From: Methanomassiliicoccaceae archaeon
GTDB taxonomy: Archaea; Thermoplasmatota; Thermoplasmata; Methanomassiliicoccales; Methanomethylophilaceae
DNA: 64,000 bases
Reading direction: 5' to 3'
Assembly (NCBI GenBank): GCA_016284295.1
Contig: JAEEOP010000001.1
Coordinates: 1-64,000 of the forward strand
The position numbers were made by a program, and so were the translations under genes. Below the pieces are notes generated by a model that was given only the letters and a program-made list of their open reading frames with translations, was not told where the DNA came from and did no database searches. Below, one piece after another: positions 46,627 to 55,996 of the stretch (position 1 is the stretch's first letter; the number at the start of each line of letters is the position of its first letter).

Positions 46627-47393
46627 TCGTCCAGGGACGCGCAATATCCAACGGCAAGGCCAAAGGGGAGGTCATCAAGCTGAACGAGCCCCTGAGTTTC
46701 CTGGGAGGGGTCGACGGCTCCACCGGCGACCTCAGGGTCAGGGACGGCAACGTGGCCGGAAAGATACTGGTCTTCCCCAGGGGGAAGGGCAGCACCGTCG
46801 GTTCCTACGTGATGTACGACCTGATGGTCCACGGCAAGGAGCCTGCGGCGGTCATCAACGAATCCGCGGAGACCATCGTCGCCACCGGCGCCGTGATCTC
46901 GTCGATCCCCATGGTGGACATGGTCCCTTCGGTGAACATGTTCGAGGACGGGGACATCGTCACCGTCGATGCCAACGCCGGCACGGTGGAGATCGAGGGC
47001 ATCGTGTTCAAGGAAGTGGTCTCGTCCGTAGTGTCCAGGAACGGTAAGTGCATACTCGAGAAGAGGCACGACAATAGCAGATCGTTCCCCGGGCACTGGT
47101 CCCTCGTGGCAGGCAAGATCGAGGACGGGGAGACGCCCGTCGAGGCAGCCCACAGGGAGATCCTCGAGGAGACGTCCATCGAGGTAGGCGAACCCCTGGG
47201 GCAGATGGATCCCATCTACTGCAGGGAGGGCAACACTCTCTTCAAGGTCCACCCGTTCCACTTTGATGCGGGCGATAAGGAACCTGTCATCAACGACGAG
47301 AACGACGGCTACGTCTGGGCGTCGGTGGAGGATGCGGAATCCATGAAGACGGTCACCGATACCGTGCTCGTCATGAGGCACTTCCTGGGATGA
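46623..47393 (+). CDS. Phosphomevalonate dehydratase small subunit fused to a Nudix hydrolase domain
   Basis: The first 130 residues are the aconitase-X swivel domain (DUF126), with FPRGKGSTVGSYVMYDL and the substrate loop. The rest, about residues 135-256, is a complete Nudix domain with the box GKIEDGETPVEAAHREILEE, so the family usually found as a 130-residue protein is doubled in length here. The start at 46623 overlaps the large-subunit stop; a much longer upstream frame belongs to another phase of that gene and is ignored. Nudix enzymes cleave nucleoside-diphosphate-like bonds, and some act on isoprenyl diphosphates. A role linked to isopentenyl phosphate metabolism is an attractive but untested inference. 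Confidence 0.85.
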   Translation: MIVQGRAISNGKAKGEVIKLNEPLSFLGGVDGSTGDLRVRDGNVAGKILVFPRGKGSTVGSYVMYDLMVHGKEPAAVINESAETIVATGAVISSIPMVDMVPSVNMFEDGDIVTVDANAGTVEIEGIVFKEVVSSVVSRNGKCILEKRHDNSRSFPGHWSLVAGKIEDGETPVEAAHREILEETSIEVGEPLGQMDPIYCREGNTLFKVHPFHFDAGDKEPVINDENDGYVWASVEDAESMKTVTDTVLVMRHFLG

Positions 47394-47450
47394 TAAGGCC
47401 CGTAACTGGGTGACATCACTTTATTATAGAGAGAGCCAATCCCATGGAAC

Positions 47451-47699
47451 ATGCAGACCTATGTCATCGAAAAGACAGATAAGACGGTCAAACTCGGCTT
47501 CAAGGACGCCAACCTCACGCTCATCACACCCCTGATCAAGCAGTTCAACGAGGATTCGAACGTCGTGCTCGTCAGGTACATCGACAAGCACCCCGAGCTG
47601 GTCGACCGTGCGCTCTACGTCGAAGTCTCCAAGGGCGACGTCATGGATGCCATCGACAAGGCGGCCAAGGCTGTATCCGAGTATTATTCTCTCAACTGA
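47451..47699 (+). CDS. rpoL: DNA-directed RNA polymerase subunit L
   Basis: The 82-residue protein shows the Rpb11/RpoL plan: a short strand (VKLGFKDANLTLITPL), a middle strand around YIDKHPELVDRALYVEV, and a C-terminal helix (DVMDAIDKAAKAVSEYYS). It pairs with subunit D to form the archaeal assembly platform. The sequence is divergent from euryarchaeal RpoL, and my call rests on pattern and size. A TATA-like TTTATTATAG is about 27 bases upstream. Its stop overlaps the truD start. Confidence 0.72.
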   Translation: MQTYVIEKTDKTVKLGFKDANLTLITPLIKQFNEDSNVVLVRYIDKHPELVDRALYVEVSKGDVMDAIDKAAKAVSEYYSLN

Positions 47700-49012
47700 T
47701 GCCGATGTATCGCAGATGCACTACGGCCGAGGCCGGCATCGGGATGCACAACTACCTGTGCGACACCGACGGCACCGGCGGCCATCTCAAGACCCTCCCC
47801 GAGGATTTCATAGTCCGCGAGATCTCGGACCCTCCGAGGAGGAAGGACAACGGGGACTACTCCATAGCGACCGTGACCGCCAGGAACTGGGAGACCAACC
47901 GCATGGTCAGGCTCATGTCCCGTTCCATGGGCGTGTCCAGGGACCGCATCGGCTTCGCCGGCACCAAGGATAAAAGAGCGGTCACCACGCAGCTCATGTC
48001 CGTCTACGGTACGCCGGACCTCTGGGAGAAGGTGGACCTGAAGGACCTGGAGGTCAAGGACATCTACAGAGGGGCGAGGGGCATCCAGATCGGCGATCTG
48101 ATCGGCAACGAGTTCGACATCACCGTCAGAGACTGCACCATGGACCCGAGCCTTTTCAAGGAGACAGTGGAGACCGATATCGACATAATCAAGAGGACCG
48201 GAGGGTTCCCCAACTACTTCGGCGTGCAGAGGTTCGGAGCCGTGAGGCCTGTCACCCACCTCGTGGGAGAGAGGCTGGTCCGCGGCGACATCGAGGGCGC
48301 CGTCAAGACCTACATAACATTCACAACGGACGAGGAGGAGGAAAGGCTCCGCCTCAAGAGGAAGGAGCTACAGGACACCCCCATCGCCGAATGGGACAGT
48401 ATCTTCCATTCCATACCGCCGGCCATGGCATTCGAGAGGATGATGGTCAGCGTACTGATGAAGGACCCGGAGGATTGGGTCGGGGCCATCGAGATAGTTC
48501 CGTCCAACCTCCAGATGATGTTCACCCATGCCTACCAGTCATGGCTCTTCAACGAGATGCTCAGCAGGAGGATGGACGCGGGCCTTCCGCTCAACGCACC
48601 GGTCGAAGGGGACATAGTCATCCCCCTGGACGAGAACAAGGTGCCCCAGCACGAGAATCCCATCATGACAACCTCCAAGAACATCGACCTGGTCGCAAGG
48701 CAGGTCAGGGCCGGACGCGCGTTCGTCACGATAACCCTGTTCGGATCCGACGGCCAGCTGGCCGAGGGCGAGATGGGTGAGATCGAGCGCAAGGTCATCG
48801 AGGAGAACAAGCTCAGCCACGAGGATTTCGTCATCCCCGGTCTGCCCAAATGCACATCCAAGGGAAGCAGGAGGGAGATCGTCTGTCCCGTTAAGGACAT
48901 TGCTAACGAGATCCGCCAGGACGGATACAGCCTGAGGTTCTCTCTGCCCAAGGGCAACTACGCAACATGCCTCCTGAGGGAGTTCATGAAATCCGAGATG
49001 AGGGATTACTGA
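47699..49012 (+). CDS. truD: tRNA pseudouridine(13) synthase
   Basis: The 437-residue protein has the TruD catalytic loop GFAGTKDKRA near residue 88, in which the Asp attacks uridine, then NYFGVQRFG and the TruD insertion domain. It converts U13 of tRNA to pseudouridine. The start overlaps the rpoL stop (TGATG). Its last seven bases overlap the convergent TPR gene. Confidence 0.93.
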   Translation: MPMYRRCTTAEAGIGMHNYLCDTDGTGGHLKTLPEDFIVREISDPPRRKDNGDYSIATVTARNWETNRMVRLMSRSMGVSRDRIGFAGTKDKRAVTTQLMSVYGTPDLWEKVDLKDLEVKDIYRGARGIQIGDLIGNEFDITVRDCTMDPSLFKETVETDIDIIKRTGGFPNYFGVQRFGAVRPVTHLVGERLVRGDIEGAVKTYITFTTDEEEERLRLKRKELQDTPIAEWDSIFHSIPPAMAFERMMVSVLMKDPEDWVGAIEIVPSNLQMMFTHAYQSWLFNEMLSRRMDAGLPLNAPVEGDIVIPLDENKVPQHENPIMTTSKNIDLVARQVRAGRAFVTITLFGSDGQLAEGEMGEIERKVIEENKLSHEDFVIPGLPKCTSKGSRREIVCPVKDIANEIRQDGYSLRFSLPKGNYATCLLREFMKSEMRDY

Positions 49013-52000
49013 GCGCCCAGGATCAGCTTTATCTGACGTGCCTGGTAGACACCTACCTTGCACGATTTCATGATATCATAAGCGGACTTGCCCTGGACCC
49101 TCTCCAGGACGATCTTCAGGTTGTCGTCCCTCTGGACCTCGACCCTCATGGCCTTCTTCACATAGGCGCAGAACCTCTTGGCCTGGTCCACATCCTTGAA
49201 CTCGCCTTTGACGAACACGGTCTCGAGCGGAAGGTCAGGATTGGTCTCCAGATCCCTCCAGCCGATCTTGAGGATTATCTCGTTGGACAGGCGCTCCATC
49301 TTCTGGAACTCCGGAGTGCCGGGAGTTATCTCTCCGAAGGCCACGGTCTTCTCAATGTAATCCATAATGGCCTGGGCCTCCGGACCCTCGAATCCCGATG
49401 ACAGCAGCAGATCCTCGTCCAGCGGGGATGATTTGGAAACGAATGCGCGCCTGAGAATCTTCTCCGCGGACCTCTTGACCTTCGTATCGACGACTGCGAC
49501 AGACTCGGTCTTCCTGAGGCTGTTGGCCTCGTCCTCGTGACCGGCACTGACCAGCACCTCTATCATGCGGTCCCTCTGGCCGGCATCGTCGACGTCCAGG
49601 GCCTTGAACATGCGGTAGACCTCGGTGACGCCGGCATCCTTGCGGGCATCCCTCCTGGTCCTGGCGAGCAGGATCATCGCCTCCGCATCTGTGGGGGATG
49701 TCTCCAGCAGTTCCACCAGCTGGGCCTCGGCACGGGAAAGGTACTCCCTGTCATACAGCTTGTTGGCCAGCATCAAACGGTAGACGGAGTTGTCCGGATC
49801 CCTGTTGACCGCTGTCGTATAGCTGTCGATGGCCCTGTCGTAGTAGCCCAGCCCCTGCTGGGCGTCACCCTTCTTGATGAACAGTATGGGGATGGCCAAT
49901 CCCAACGAGATGGCCTTCTCATACTCCTGGAGCGCACCGCGGTACTCGGACCTGCCCATCCTGACGTCCCCCATAGCCTCGTGGTACAACGGATTCTTGG
50001 GATCGTTCCTGATGAAATCCGTCAGCAGGTCATGGGCCTCCTTGTTGTTGCCCATGTCCAGCAATATGCCTGCCTTCAGGCAGACGTACTTGGACTTCTC
50101 GCCGCCGATGGACATGGCGCGGTCGATGTTCCTCACCGCACCCTTGTAGTCGCCCATGCCCCTCATGGATTCGGCGATTGAGAACGCCGCCTCGGCGGAC
50201 TCCAGGACCTTTGCCTCGTCCTCGTCGGGGAGGACTATCTCCTCGTGGACAATGGAATCGGCCACCAGATCCTCCGATCCCTCCTCCAACGAATCCAGGG
50301 CCATCCTGAGACGGTCGGATTTCTCGTATTGGGAGTCTAGACCCGCTTCTATGACCCTGATGGCATCGAACCTCTGGCCGTAGACGGCCAAGCAGGAAGC
50401 GAGCTCCAGTATAGCTCCTTCGGAATGGGTGGCCTCGTGGATCTGCCTGGCCCTCCTCAGAGCCTCCTCTGTGGAGCCGGATTCCCTCAGGACCCTCACG
50501 CGCATCAGCGCGATGTCCTCGTTGGCCGGCTCCCTGACTGCGCATATCTCGATGAAATGCAGAGCATCCCTGTAACGCCCGACCTTCTCGAGTATGGTGG
50601 CCTTGCGCACCAGAGGATTGATCGACGTCGGATCCAGATCGATGGCCCTGTTGAGCGACTCCACAGCACCGTACGGGTCGCCGGCGTTCTCCTGCACTAT
50701 GGACTTGGAGATCCAGTACTCGGACCTGCCGAGGTCGAGGAGGACAGCACGGTTGTATGCGATCTCGGCCGATTCCAGGTCGCCCCTGGCCTCGTCGGCC
50801 ATCCCTTTGGAATGCCATATCACCGCGTCGTGCGGAGCGAGCTCCGCCGCGGAAGCGTATGATGCTGAAGCTTTGATGTAATCCCCCATGCAGTACTCCG
50901 CATTGCCTTTGAGCCTGCGGATCATCGGATTCGGAGGCAGGGACTTCTCCAGGTCGTTGCACAGGAACATGGCCTCCCTGTAGAACCCGTTGGTGATCAT
51001 CGTCTCGACGACCGATATGGCGTTCTCCGCCCTGGGGTCCAGGCGGAGCACGTTCCTCAGCGTCATCAGCGCGCCGTTGGAGTCCCCCTCGATGTTCATG
51101 GCGCTGGACAGCGTCAGCATCGTGGGGATGTCGTCGGGCTCGTCGTCCAGGAGCGTCTTGCAGATGTCCAATGCGCCCTTGGTGTCGCCGTTGGCGATGA
51201 GCAGGTCCTTCTTGAGGACCAATGCATCCCTGTTCTTCGGGAACTCCGTCAGGATCCTGTCGCACTCCTTCTCCGCCAGCTTGGGGAAGCCGGAAACGAA
51301 CCGGATTCTTGCGGCCAGCGCCCTGACGGACGGGTCGCGCTTGGCGTAGCGAACCGCTTCCCTGGAGGACCTCCCCGCGCCGGGGACGTCGCCCCTGTCG
51401 AGGAGCACCTTGGCATTTGAAATCAGATAGGTCGGATCCCTCTTGTTGGAACGGCCCATCCTGTCCAGTATCTTCCTGGCCTCGTCGGAGTGCCCTGAGG
51501 CCAGCAGCATCGAGATGATGTCCGAATAGTCCTGGGTCCCTGCGAACTCGCTGTCCAGGAAGTCCTGGATCGAACTCATTATGTCGTTCTCGGAACCGAT
51601 TATCATGTATGCGGAGACCCTGCCGCGCATCGCCCTGACGGAGGTCTGGTCTAGCCTGTCGTAAAGATCCAACGCATAATCGGGGCTCTTGTCCGCTATG
51701 AAGGCCTCCGCCGCCTCGTAGATGACGTAAGGCGGAGCGATGTCCAGTATCTTCCCGAACATCATCTTGGCGGAGCGCCAGTCCTTCTCGTCCATGGATG
51801 TCCTGGCCGATGCTAGGATGAACTACCAGTCGCCCTTGGCGTAGTACTGGGAATGGATCAGCCTGTCCGTGGCGGCATCCCTGTTGCCCTGGAACCATTC
51901 CATGTAGATCTGGTAGAGCTCCCTGAGCCTCTCGTCCTTGGGGACCCTGTCCTTGCTGCCCTCGTAGGCGTTCTGGACGGAACGGAGGTCCACCCAAGGG

Positions 52001-52470
52001 CCGTCCGGGTCGTCGGATATCAGGATGTCATACAATCTCTGGCAGCTGGGGTCCAATTCCAATCCCTTATGAGCGCTGGCGACGGAGTTGACCCTGTCCC
52101 CCTCGCCGTGGTAGAGCTCCGCTTCGGCGAGGTATCTGTGGAACATGTCCTTGGAGCTGTTCTGGGAGAGTATCTCCGCGGCCGCAGTGATCTCGTCCTG
52201 CGAGACGAGGATCTCCGTTGCCCGGATGTCCGGGGTGCAGTCCTGCGGACGCGCCTTGGATGCTATGTTGCGGACGGTGGTGACCGCTATAGAACCGTAT
52301 TCCCTGATCATAGCGTCCATCAGAGCTGTTAGAATAGCGGGATGGATGCTGCCGTCGGCGGCGAGAATCCTGCTCGCGATGGCGTCCAACTTCTTCTTCG
52401 AGGGTTTGCCTACCAGTGACCTCCACGTACGGAACTCGTCGGAATTGCCAAAGACCGGTAGGTTCTCCAT
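49006..52470 (-). CDS. Large TPR protein with an in-frame TAG codon (1154 aa if read through)
   Basis: One reading frame runs from ATG 52470 to TAA at 49006, broken only by TAG at 51823-51825 (residue 216). Before it lies a 215-residue helical part ending LIHSQYYAKGDW; after it FILASARTSMDEKDWRSAKM continues directly into TPR repeats. About twenty TPR motifs fill residues 210-1040. The last 150 residues resemble a DNA/RNA-binding-like tail (KLILGAQ end, with VFVKGEFKDVDQAKRF). The TAG falls inside a helix of a repeat, so reading through would complete the repeat. An ATG at 51795 could start the downstream part alone, but it has no convincing promoter or ribosome site. Likely a cytoplasmic scaffold. 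Confidence 0.7.
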
Positions 52471-52581
52471 ATAAGGGCAATGCGATTGTCCGATTTTAAT
52501 ATCTGGGTCATGGCGCCTCAGACCCTCTTTAAAGAGAGATAGGTAAGGTTAAATACATCGTTCAGATAAGGGAGTTACAGT

Positions 52582-52654
52582 GCAGCTGTGATCTAGCTGG
52601 TTAGGATCTGAGCCTTCCAAGCTCATTGCCCGGGTTCGAATCCCGGCGGCTGCA
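52582..52654 (+). tRNA. tRNA-Gly (TCC)
   Basis: A 7-bp acceptor (GCAGCTG with CGGCTGC, one G-U), a D arm, an anticodon stem TGAGC/GCTCA with loop CTTCCAA (anticodon TCC), and a T arm CCGGG/CCCGG around TTCGAAT give a complete cloverleaf with discriminator A. CCA is not encoded. A TTAAATAC box lies about 32 bases upstream. Confidence 0.93.
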
Positions 52655-52837
52655 CTCATATTTTACACCTCATCTCATTGAGTAGCAACACTGATTAGCT
52701 CATATTGCGCAAACATTGACGAAACAGCCACGCAACCATAATGCTGAATCCAATGATGATACACGCCTGCGATGACTCGGGATCGCACCAGACAGGATTA
52801 CCGAGAGTATTAACGCTACGAAGGCTTTGTGGACGAT

Positions 52838-53908
52838 ATGCCCTACTTCGACAGGAGTGACGCGTACGATGAACTGCCTGTTCTGCCACCCACTTACGAT
52901 GTGGAAACGACAGCGGTCATGAGAGCCTGCATACGGGCCTCGAGATCCCTATCCGAATTGCAAGGTCTGATAGCTACGATCCCAGAGAAAAGGATCCTGT
53001 TGGAATTGCTGCCTCTTCAGGAATCGGAATCCAGTTCTGCCATCGAGAACATCGTATCCTCCAAGAAGAGATTGTTCATGGCCACATCGGGGGATGCCGA
53101 GAGCTCGGACAGATTCACGAGGGAGATCATAAGTTACAACCGCGCCCTTATGTCAGCCGCCGGCAAGATTCCGGACCATAAGACGATCAAAACCATCTGT
53201 TCGATCATCAGGGGTGAAGATGTCGAATTCAGAAAAGAGGGGGATGAACCTATCGGGCTCTACGTCCCTGGGACCAAGACTCCTGTGTATACCCCTCCAT
53301 CAGGCGAGATGGTTGAAAAGCTCATGAAGAATCTGGAGGAATACATCTTCACGGATGATGAGGTCGACCCGTTGATCAAGATGGCAATAATACATTATCA
53401 GTTCGAGGCGATACATCCGTTCTTCGATGGCAATGGCCGTACCGGACGCATCCTCAACGTTATCTACCTCCAATACAGCAGGCTATTGAAGGATCCTGTA
53501 CTCTTCCTCAGCGGATACATCATACATAACAAGACCGAATACTACGACCTTATCAGAAGGGTCTCTTCCAAAGGGGAATGGGAACCTTGGATCCTGTTCA
53601 TGCTGGATGCTGTGGATCAGACATCGAGGTATACGATCGGCCTCATCCGCTCCGTTACCGAGCTGATGAAGGATTGTAGAGAGGTAGCAGTCGATTCAAG
53701 AATCCCGGAGAAGTGCATAGACGTCATTTTCAGCAATCCGTTTTGCACGATCGGCATGATGATGGATTCCATCGGTTGCAGCAAACCCACGGCGATCAAA
53801 TATCTGCGCACTCTTGAAGACTCACGTATCCTGAGATCGTCCGTATCAGGAAGCCAGAAGGTATTCGAGAATGTGAAACTGCTTGAACTCTTTTCCAAGG
53901 GCCGGTAA
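52838..53908 (+). CDS. Fic-family protein with N-terminal inhibitory motif
   Basis: The catalytic motif HPFFDGNGRTGR (near residue 195) marks a Fic AMP-transferase. The inhibitory helix motif S-x3-E-N is present as SSAIENIV near residue 70 on the same chain, making it a class II Fic protein kept inactive until the helix moves. A C-terminal winged-helix-like part (FSNPFCTIGMMMDSIGCSKPTAIKYLRTLEDS) may bind DNA. A GTG three codons earlier (52829) is an alternative start. Targets are unknown. It sits just after tRNA-Gly, a common site for acquired genes, but I found no attachment repeat. Confidence 0.88.
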   Translation: MPYFDRSDAYDELPVLPPTYDVETTAVMRACIRASRSLSELQGLIATIPEKRILLELLPLQESESSSAIENIVSSKKRLFMATSGDAESSDRFTREIISYNRALMSAAGKIPDHKTIKTICSIIRGEDVEFRKEGDEPIGLYVPGTKTPVYTPPSGEMVEKLMKNLEEYIFTDDEVDPLIKMAIIHYQFEAIHPFFDGNGRTGRILNVIYLQYSRLLKDPVLFLSGYIIHNKTEYYDLIRRVSSKGEWEPWILFMLDAVDQTSRYTIGLIRSVTELMKDCREVAVDSRIPEKCIDVIFSNPFCTIGMMMDSIGCSKPTAIKYLRTLEDSRILRSSVSGSQKVFENVKLLELFSKGR

Positions 53909-53971
53909 AAATATTGTGATATTTTTTACCGCCCGGGGACGACTGGTAAAAAATTGCTAATATTTTTTACC
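53904..53971. repeat. Two tandem 27-bp inverted repeats between convergent genes
   Basis: Copies at 53904-53930 and 53945-53971 begin GGTAAAAA and end TATTTTTTACC, with a 41-bp period. The first overlaps the fic stop codon. Each gives A/T-rich stems with T-runs on both strands, as expected of bidirectional terminators, but the precise tandem spacing could also mark protein-binding sites. Confidence 0.6.
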
Positions 53972-54145
53972 GCGGTGGTTAGAATGCTTTGGTTGCATTC
54001 ATTCCATGCCTATTATGCAGGAGCTGTATCTATGGAATCCCTGTATTCTCATGATTAGCCGTGAATTCGGCACATCATTGTTGAATTTCTGTGCCTGGCC
54101 ATAGCTTCCGCTACCCGATCCTCGGATTGCATTCTGTCCGGAATG

Positions 54146-54295
54146 TCAATAGATCAGATGATCAGGGCCCAGTCCGAGTGCCTGGACTGCGTCCAGGAAC
54201 TCGTCGATGAGGACATCGGACCCGTCGAAGTATTCGCTGTCCTTCGCCCTGTCGTACTTGAACATCAGCGTGAAGATCCTGAACTTAGTTACCAT
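54146..54295 (-). CDS. Small hypothetical protein (49 aa) downstream of the MscS gene
   Basis: The ATG at 54295 follows the MscS stop codon immediately (TGAATG). The frame reads MVTKFRIFTLMFKYDRAKD, then an acidic helix (YFDGSDVLIDEFLDAVQALG), ending HLIY and TGA. Codon use resembles the neighbouring genes, with many C or G third positions, which is why I accept it. It was probably missed for its length. Function unknown; coupling to mscS suggests co-expression. Confidence 0.5.
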   Translation of the reverse strand: MVTKFRIFTLMFKYDRAKDSEYFDGSDVLIDEFLDAVQALGLGPDHLIY

Positions 54296-55885
54296 TCACG
54301 GGCTTTCAGCCTCATCCCCCATCAGCACGACCTCCAGCCTGTTATACGGGACCTCGATGCCGTTCTCGGCCAGCTTGACGTAGAGCTCCTTCTTCAGATC
54401 GGACTGGATGGTAGGCTTCTTCGCGAAATCCACTATGGTGGCGTCGAGCCTCAGCTCCACACCCGCATCCTTGAAATCTATGAGCTTGACGACAGGCTTC
54501 TTGTACTTGCTGTAGTCGTGGAGCACGTACTTGCTCTCCTCGGCTATCTGCAGCATGACCTCCTCGGCCTTCTTCAGATCGATGGAGTATGGCACCTGGA
54601 AGAATATGTACAGCCTGTACGCCCTGTCGTACTTGCTCATGTTCACTATGGTCGCCGCCGCCACCGTGTTGTTGGGCATGGTGGTCACACGGTCGAACTC
54701 CTCGCCCATGAACTCCGTGTACATCAGGCCGACCTTCTTCACCACATAGGTGACATCGTTGATCAGCAGGTAGTCGCCTCTGCTGAACGGCCTTGTGAGC
54801 AGCAGGACCAGACCGCTGAAGAACTGCGACAGGACGCTCTGCGCCCCCAGGGTGATTCCCAGGGTGACTATCCCTGCGCTGATCAGGATGCCCGACAGGT
54901 CGAACCCGAAAACGTGAAGGATGGAAGCTGTGCCCAGAATCCACAGGATGAGCTTCCCGATCATGGCGAAGATCGGCAGGAGCGTGAGGTCTATCTTGGA
55001 CCCCTCGGCACGTCCGAGCCTCCTAAGAATACCCTCGCAGACGATCATGTAGATCTTCCATATCGTGACGGACAGGACTATGATCAGGATCGTCGTGGCG
55101 ATCTTGTTGATCAGGAATATGGAATCCAGGTCGGCCCCCAGGATCCTCAGTCCCGGATCTATGAACAACGCGATCGATATGGTCAGCACCCCAAAGGTCA
55201 GAAGTGTCCTGAGCCTCCTCCTCTCCTCCCCGGGGATCTCCTCGCTCAGGAATGCCGAAATGACCGGAACCAGGATCTTGATGGCCACGAAGGCCACCAG
55301 TATGAAGGTCAGCAGGGTCACGAAGAACGGCACAAGAGGGGTGTTGAACGGCTCCGGGAGGGTGTTGTCAATGACCCCGAAGAACCTGTTGTAGCTGCTG
55401 GAGGTGTCGAACGATGAGACCACTTCGAAAACGAACTTCACCGGCAAGACGATGTAGGAGTCGTCCACCAGATCCGTGACGAACAGGTCTATCGAGAAAT
55501 GCACATCCTTGTACGACGGCGTGACCTCGGCGACGCTTATCGTGTACGGCCTCTTCTCGACGTCCCTGCCTTCAGGATCGCCGACAGGCATGAGCGTCAT
55601 GTTCAGGACGATCTCCCCAGTAATATGGGAGTTGTCGGACATGCCGTAGAACGCCACATCCAGCATGTGGTCCGTCTTGTTCTGAACGTAGACCATCACG
55701 GTCTTGGAGCAACCGTTGCCGATGAACGTGTGGATCCTCCCGTCACCGGCCTCGATGAAACCCGGAACGGACACCTTGACATCCTCCTCGGTGATCGCAT
55801 CGGAATCGTCCTGTATGCACAGGGGCGCGATGCACATCATCAGCATGATGAGTACCAAAGAGACAGCGGCCGTTCTCCTAACCAT
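54296..55885 (-). CDS. MscS-family mechanosensitive channel with a signal peptide and extracytoplasmic domain
   Basis: The 529-residue protein begins with a signal peptide (MVRRTAAVSLVLIMLMMCIA), then an exported beta-rich domain to about residue 165, then four or five membrane helices. The pore helix and beta domain are typical MscS (SAGIVTLGITLGAQSVLSQF, then FSGLVLLLTRPFSRGDYLL), followed by the C-terminal alpha/beta domain. Such channels release solutes under hypo-osmotic stress. I take the ATG at 55885, with a TATA-like CTATAAG about 25 bases upstream, rather than a TTG at 55900. The large N-terminal exported domain is less common in the family. Confidence 0.88.
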   Translation of the reverse strand: MVRRTAAVSLVLIMLMMCIAPLCIQDDSDAITEEDVKVSVPGFIEAGDGRIHTFIGNGCSKTVMVYVQNKTDHMLDVAFYGMSDNSHITGEIVLNMTLMPVGDPEGRDVEKRPYTISVAEVTPSYKDVHFSIDLFVTDLVDDSYIVLPVKFVFEVVSSFDTSSSYNRFFGVIDNTLPEPFNTPLVPFFVTLLTFILVAFVAIKILVPVISAFLSEEIPGEERRRLRTLLTFGVLTISIALFIDPGLRILGADLDSIFLINKIATTILIIVLSVTIWKIYMIVCEGILRRLGRAEGSKIDLTLLPIFAMIGKLILWILGTASILHVFGFDLSGILISAGIVTLGITLGAQSVLSQFFSGLVLLLTRPFSRGDYLLINDVTYVVKKVGLMYTEFMGEEFDRVTTMPNNTVAAATIVNMSKYDRAYRLYIFFQVPYSIDLKKAEEVMLQIAEESKYVLHDYSKYKKPVVKLIDFKDAGVELRLDATIVDFAKKPTIQSDLKKELYVKLAENGIEVPYNRLEVVLMGDEAESP

Positions 55886-55996
55886 GGAGTTGGGATTCAA
55901 TTATGCTTATAGAAAACCATCGTTCAGGAAACTGGAATGCTCCGCCCTCCGCCCGCTGTTGCGGCCGAAGGGAGAAAAGATGTTGGTAGTGGAAGC

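Noticed and set aside
52582-53971. Integrated element at tRNA-Gly carrying fic
   Set aside because: No repeat of the tRNA 3' end is visible downstream and no integrase gene is present.
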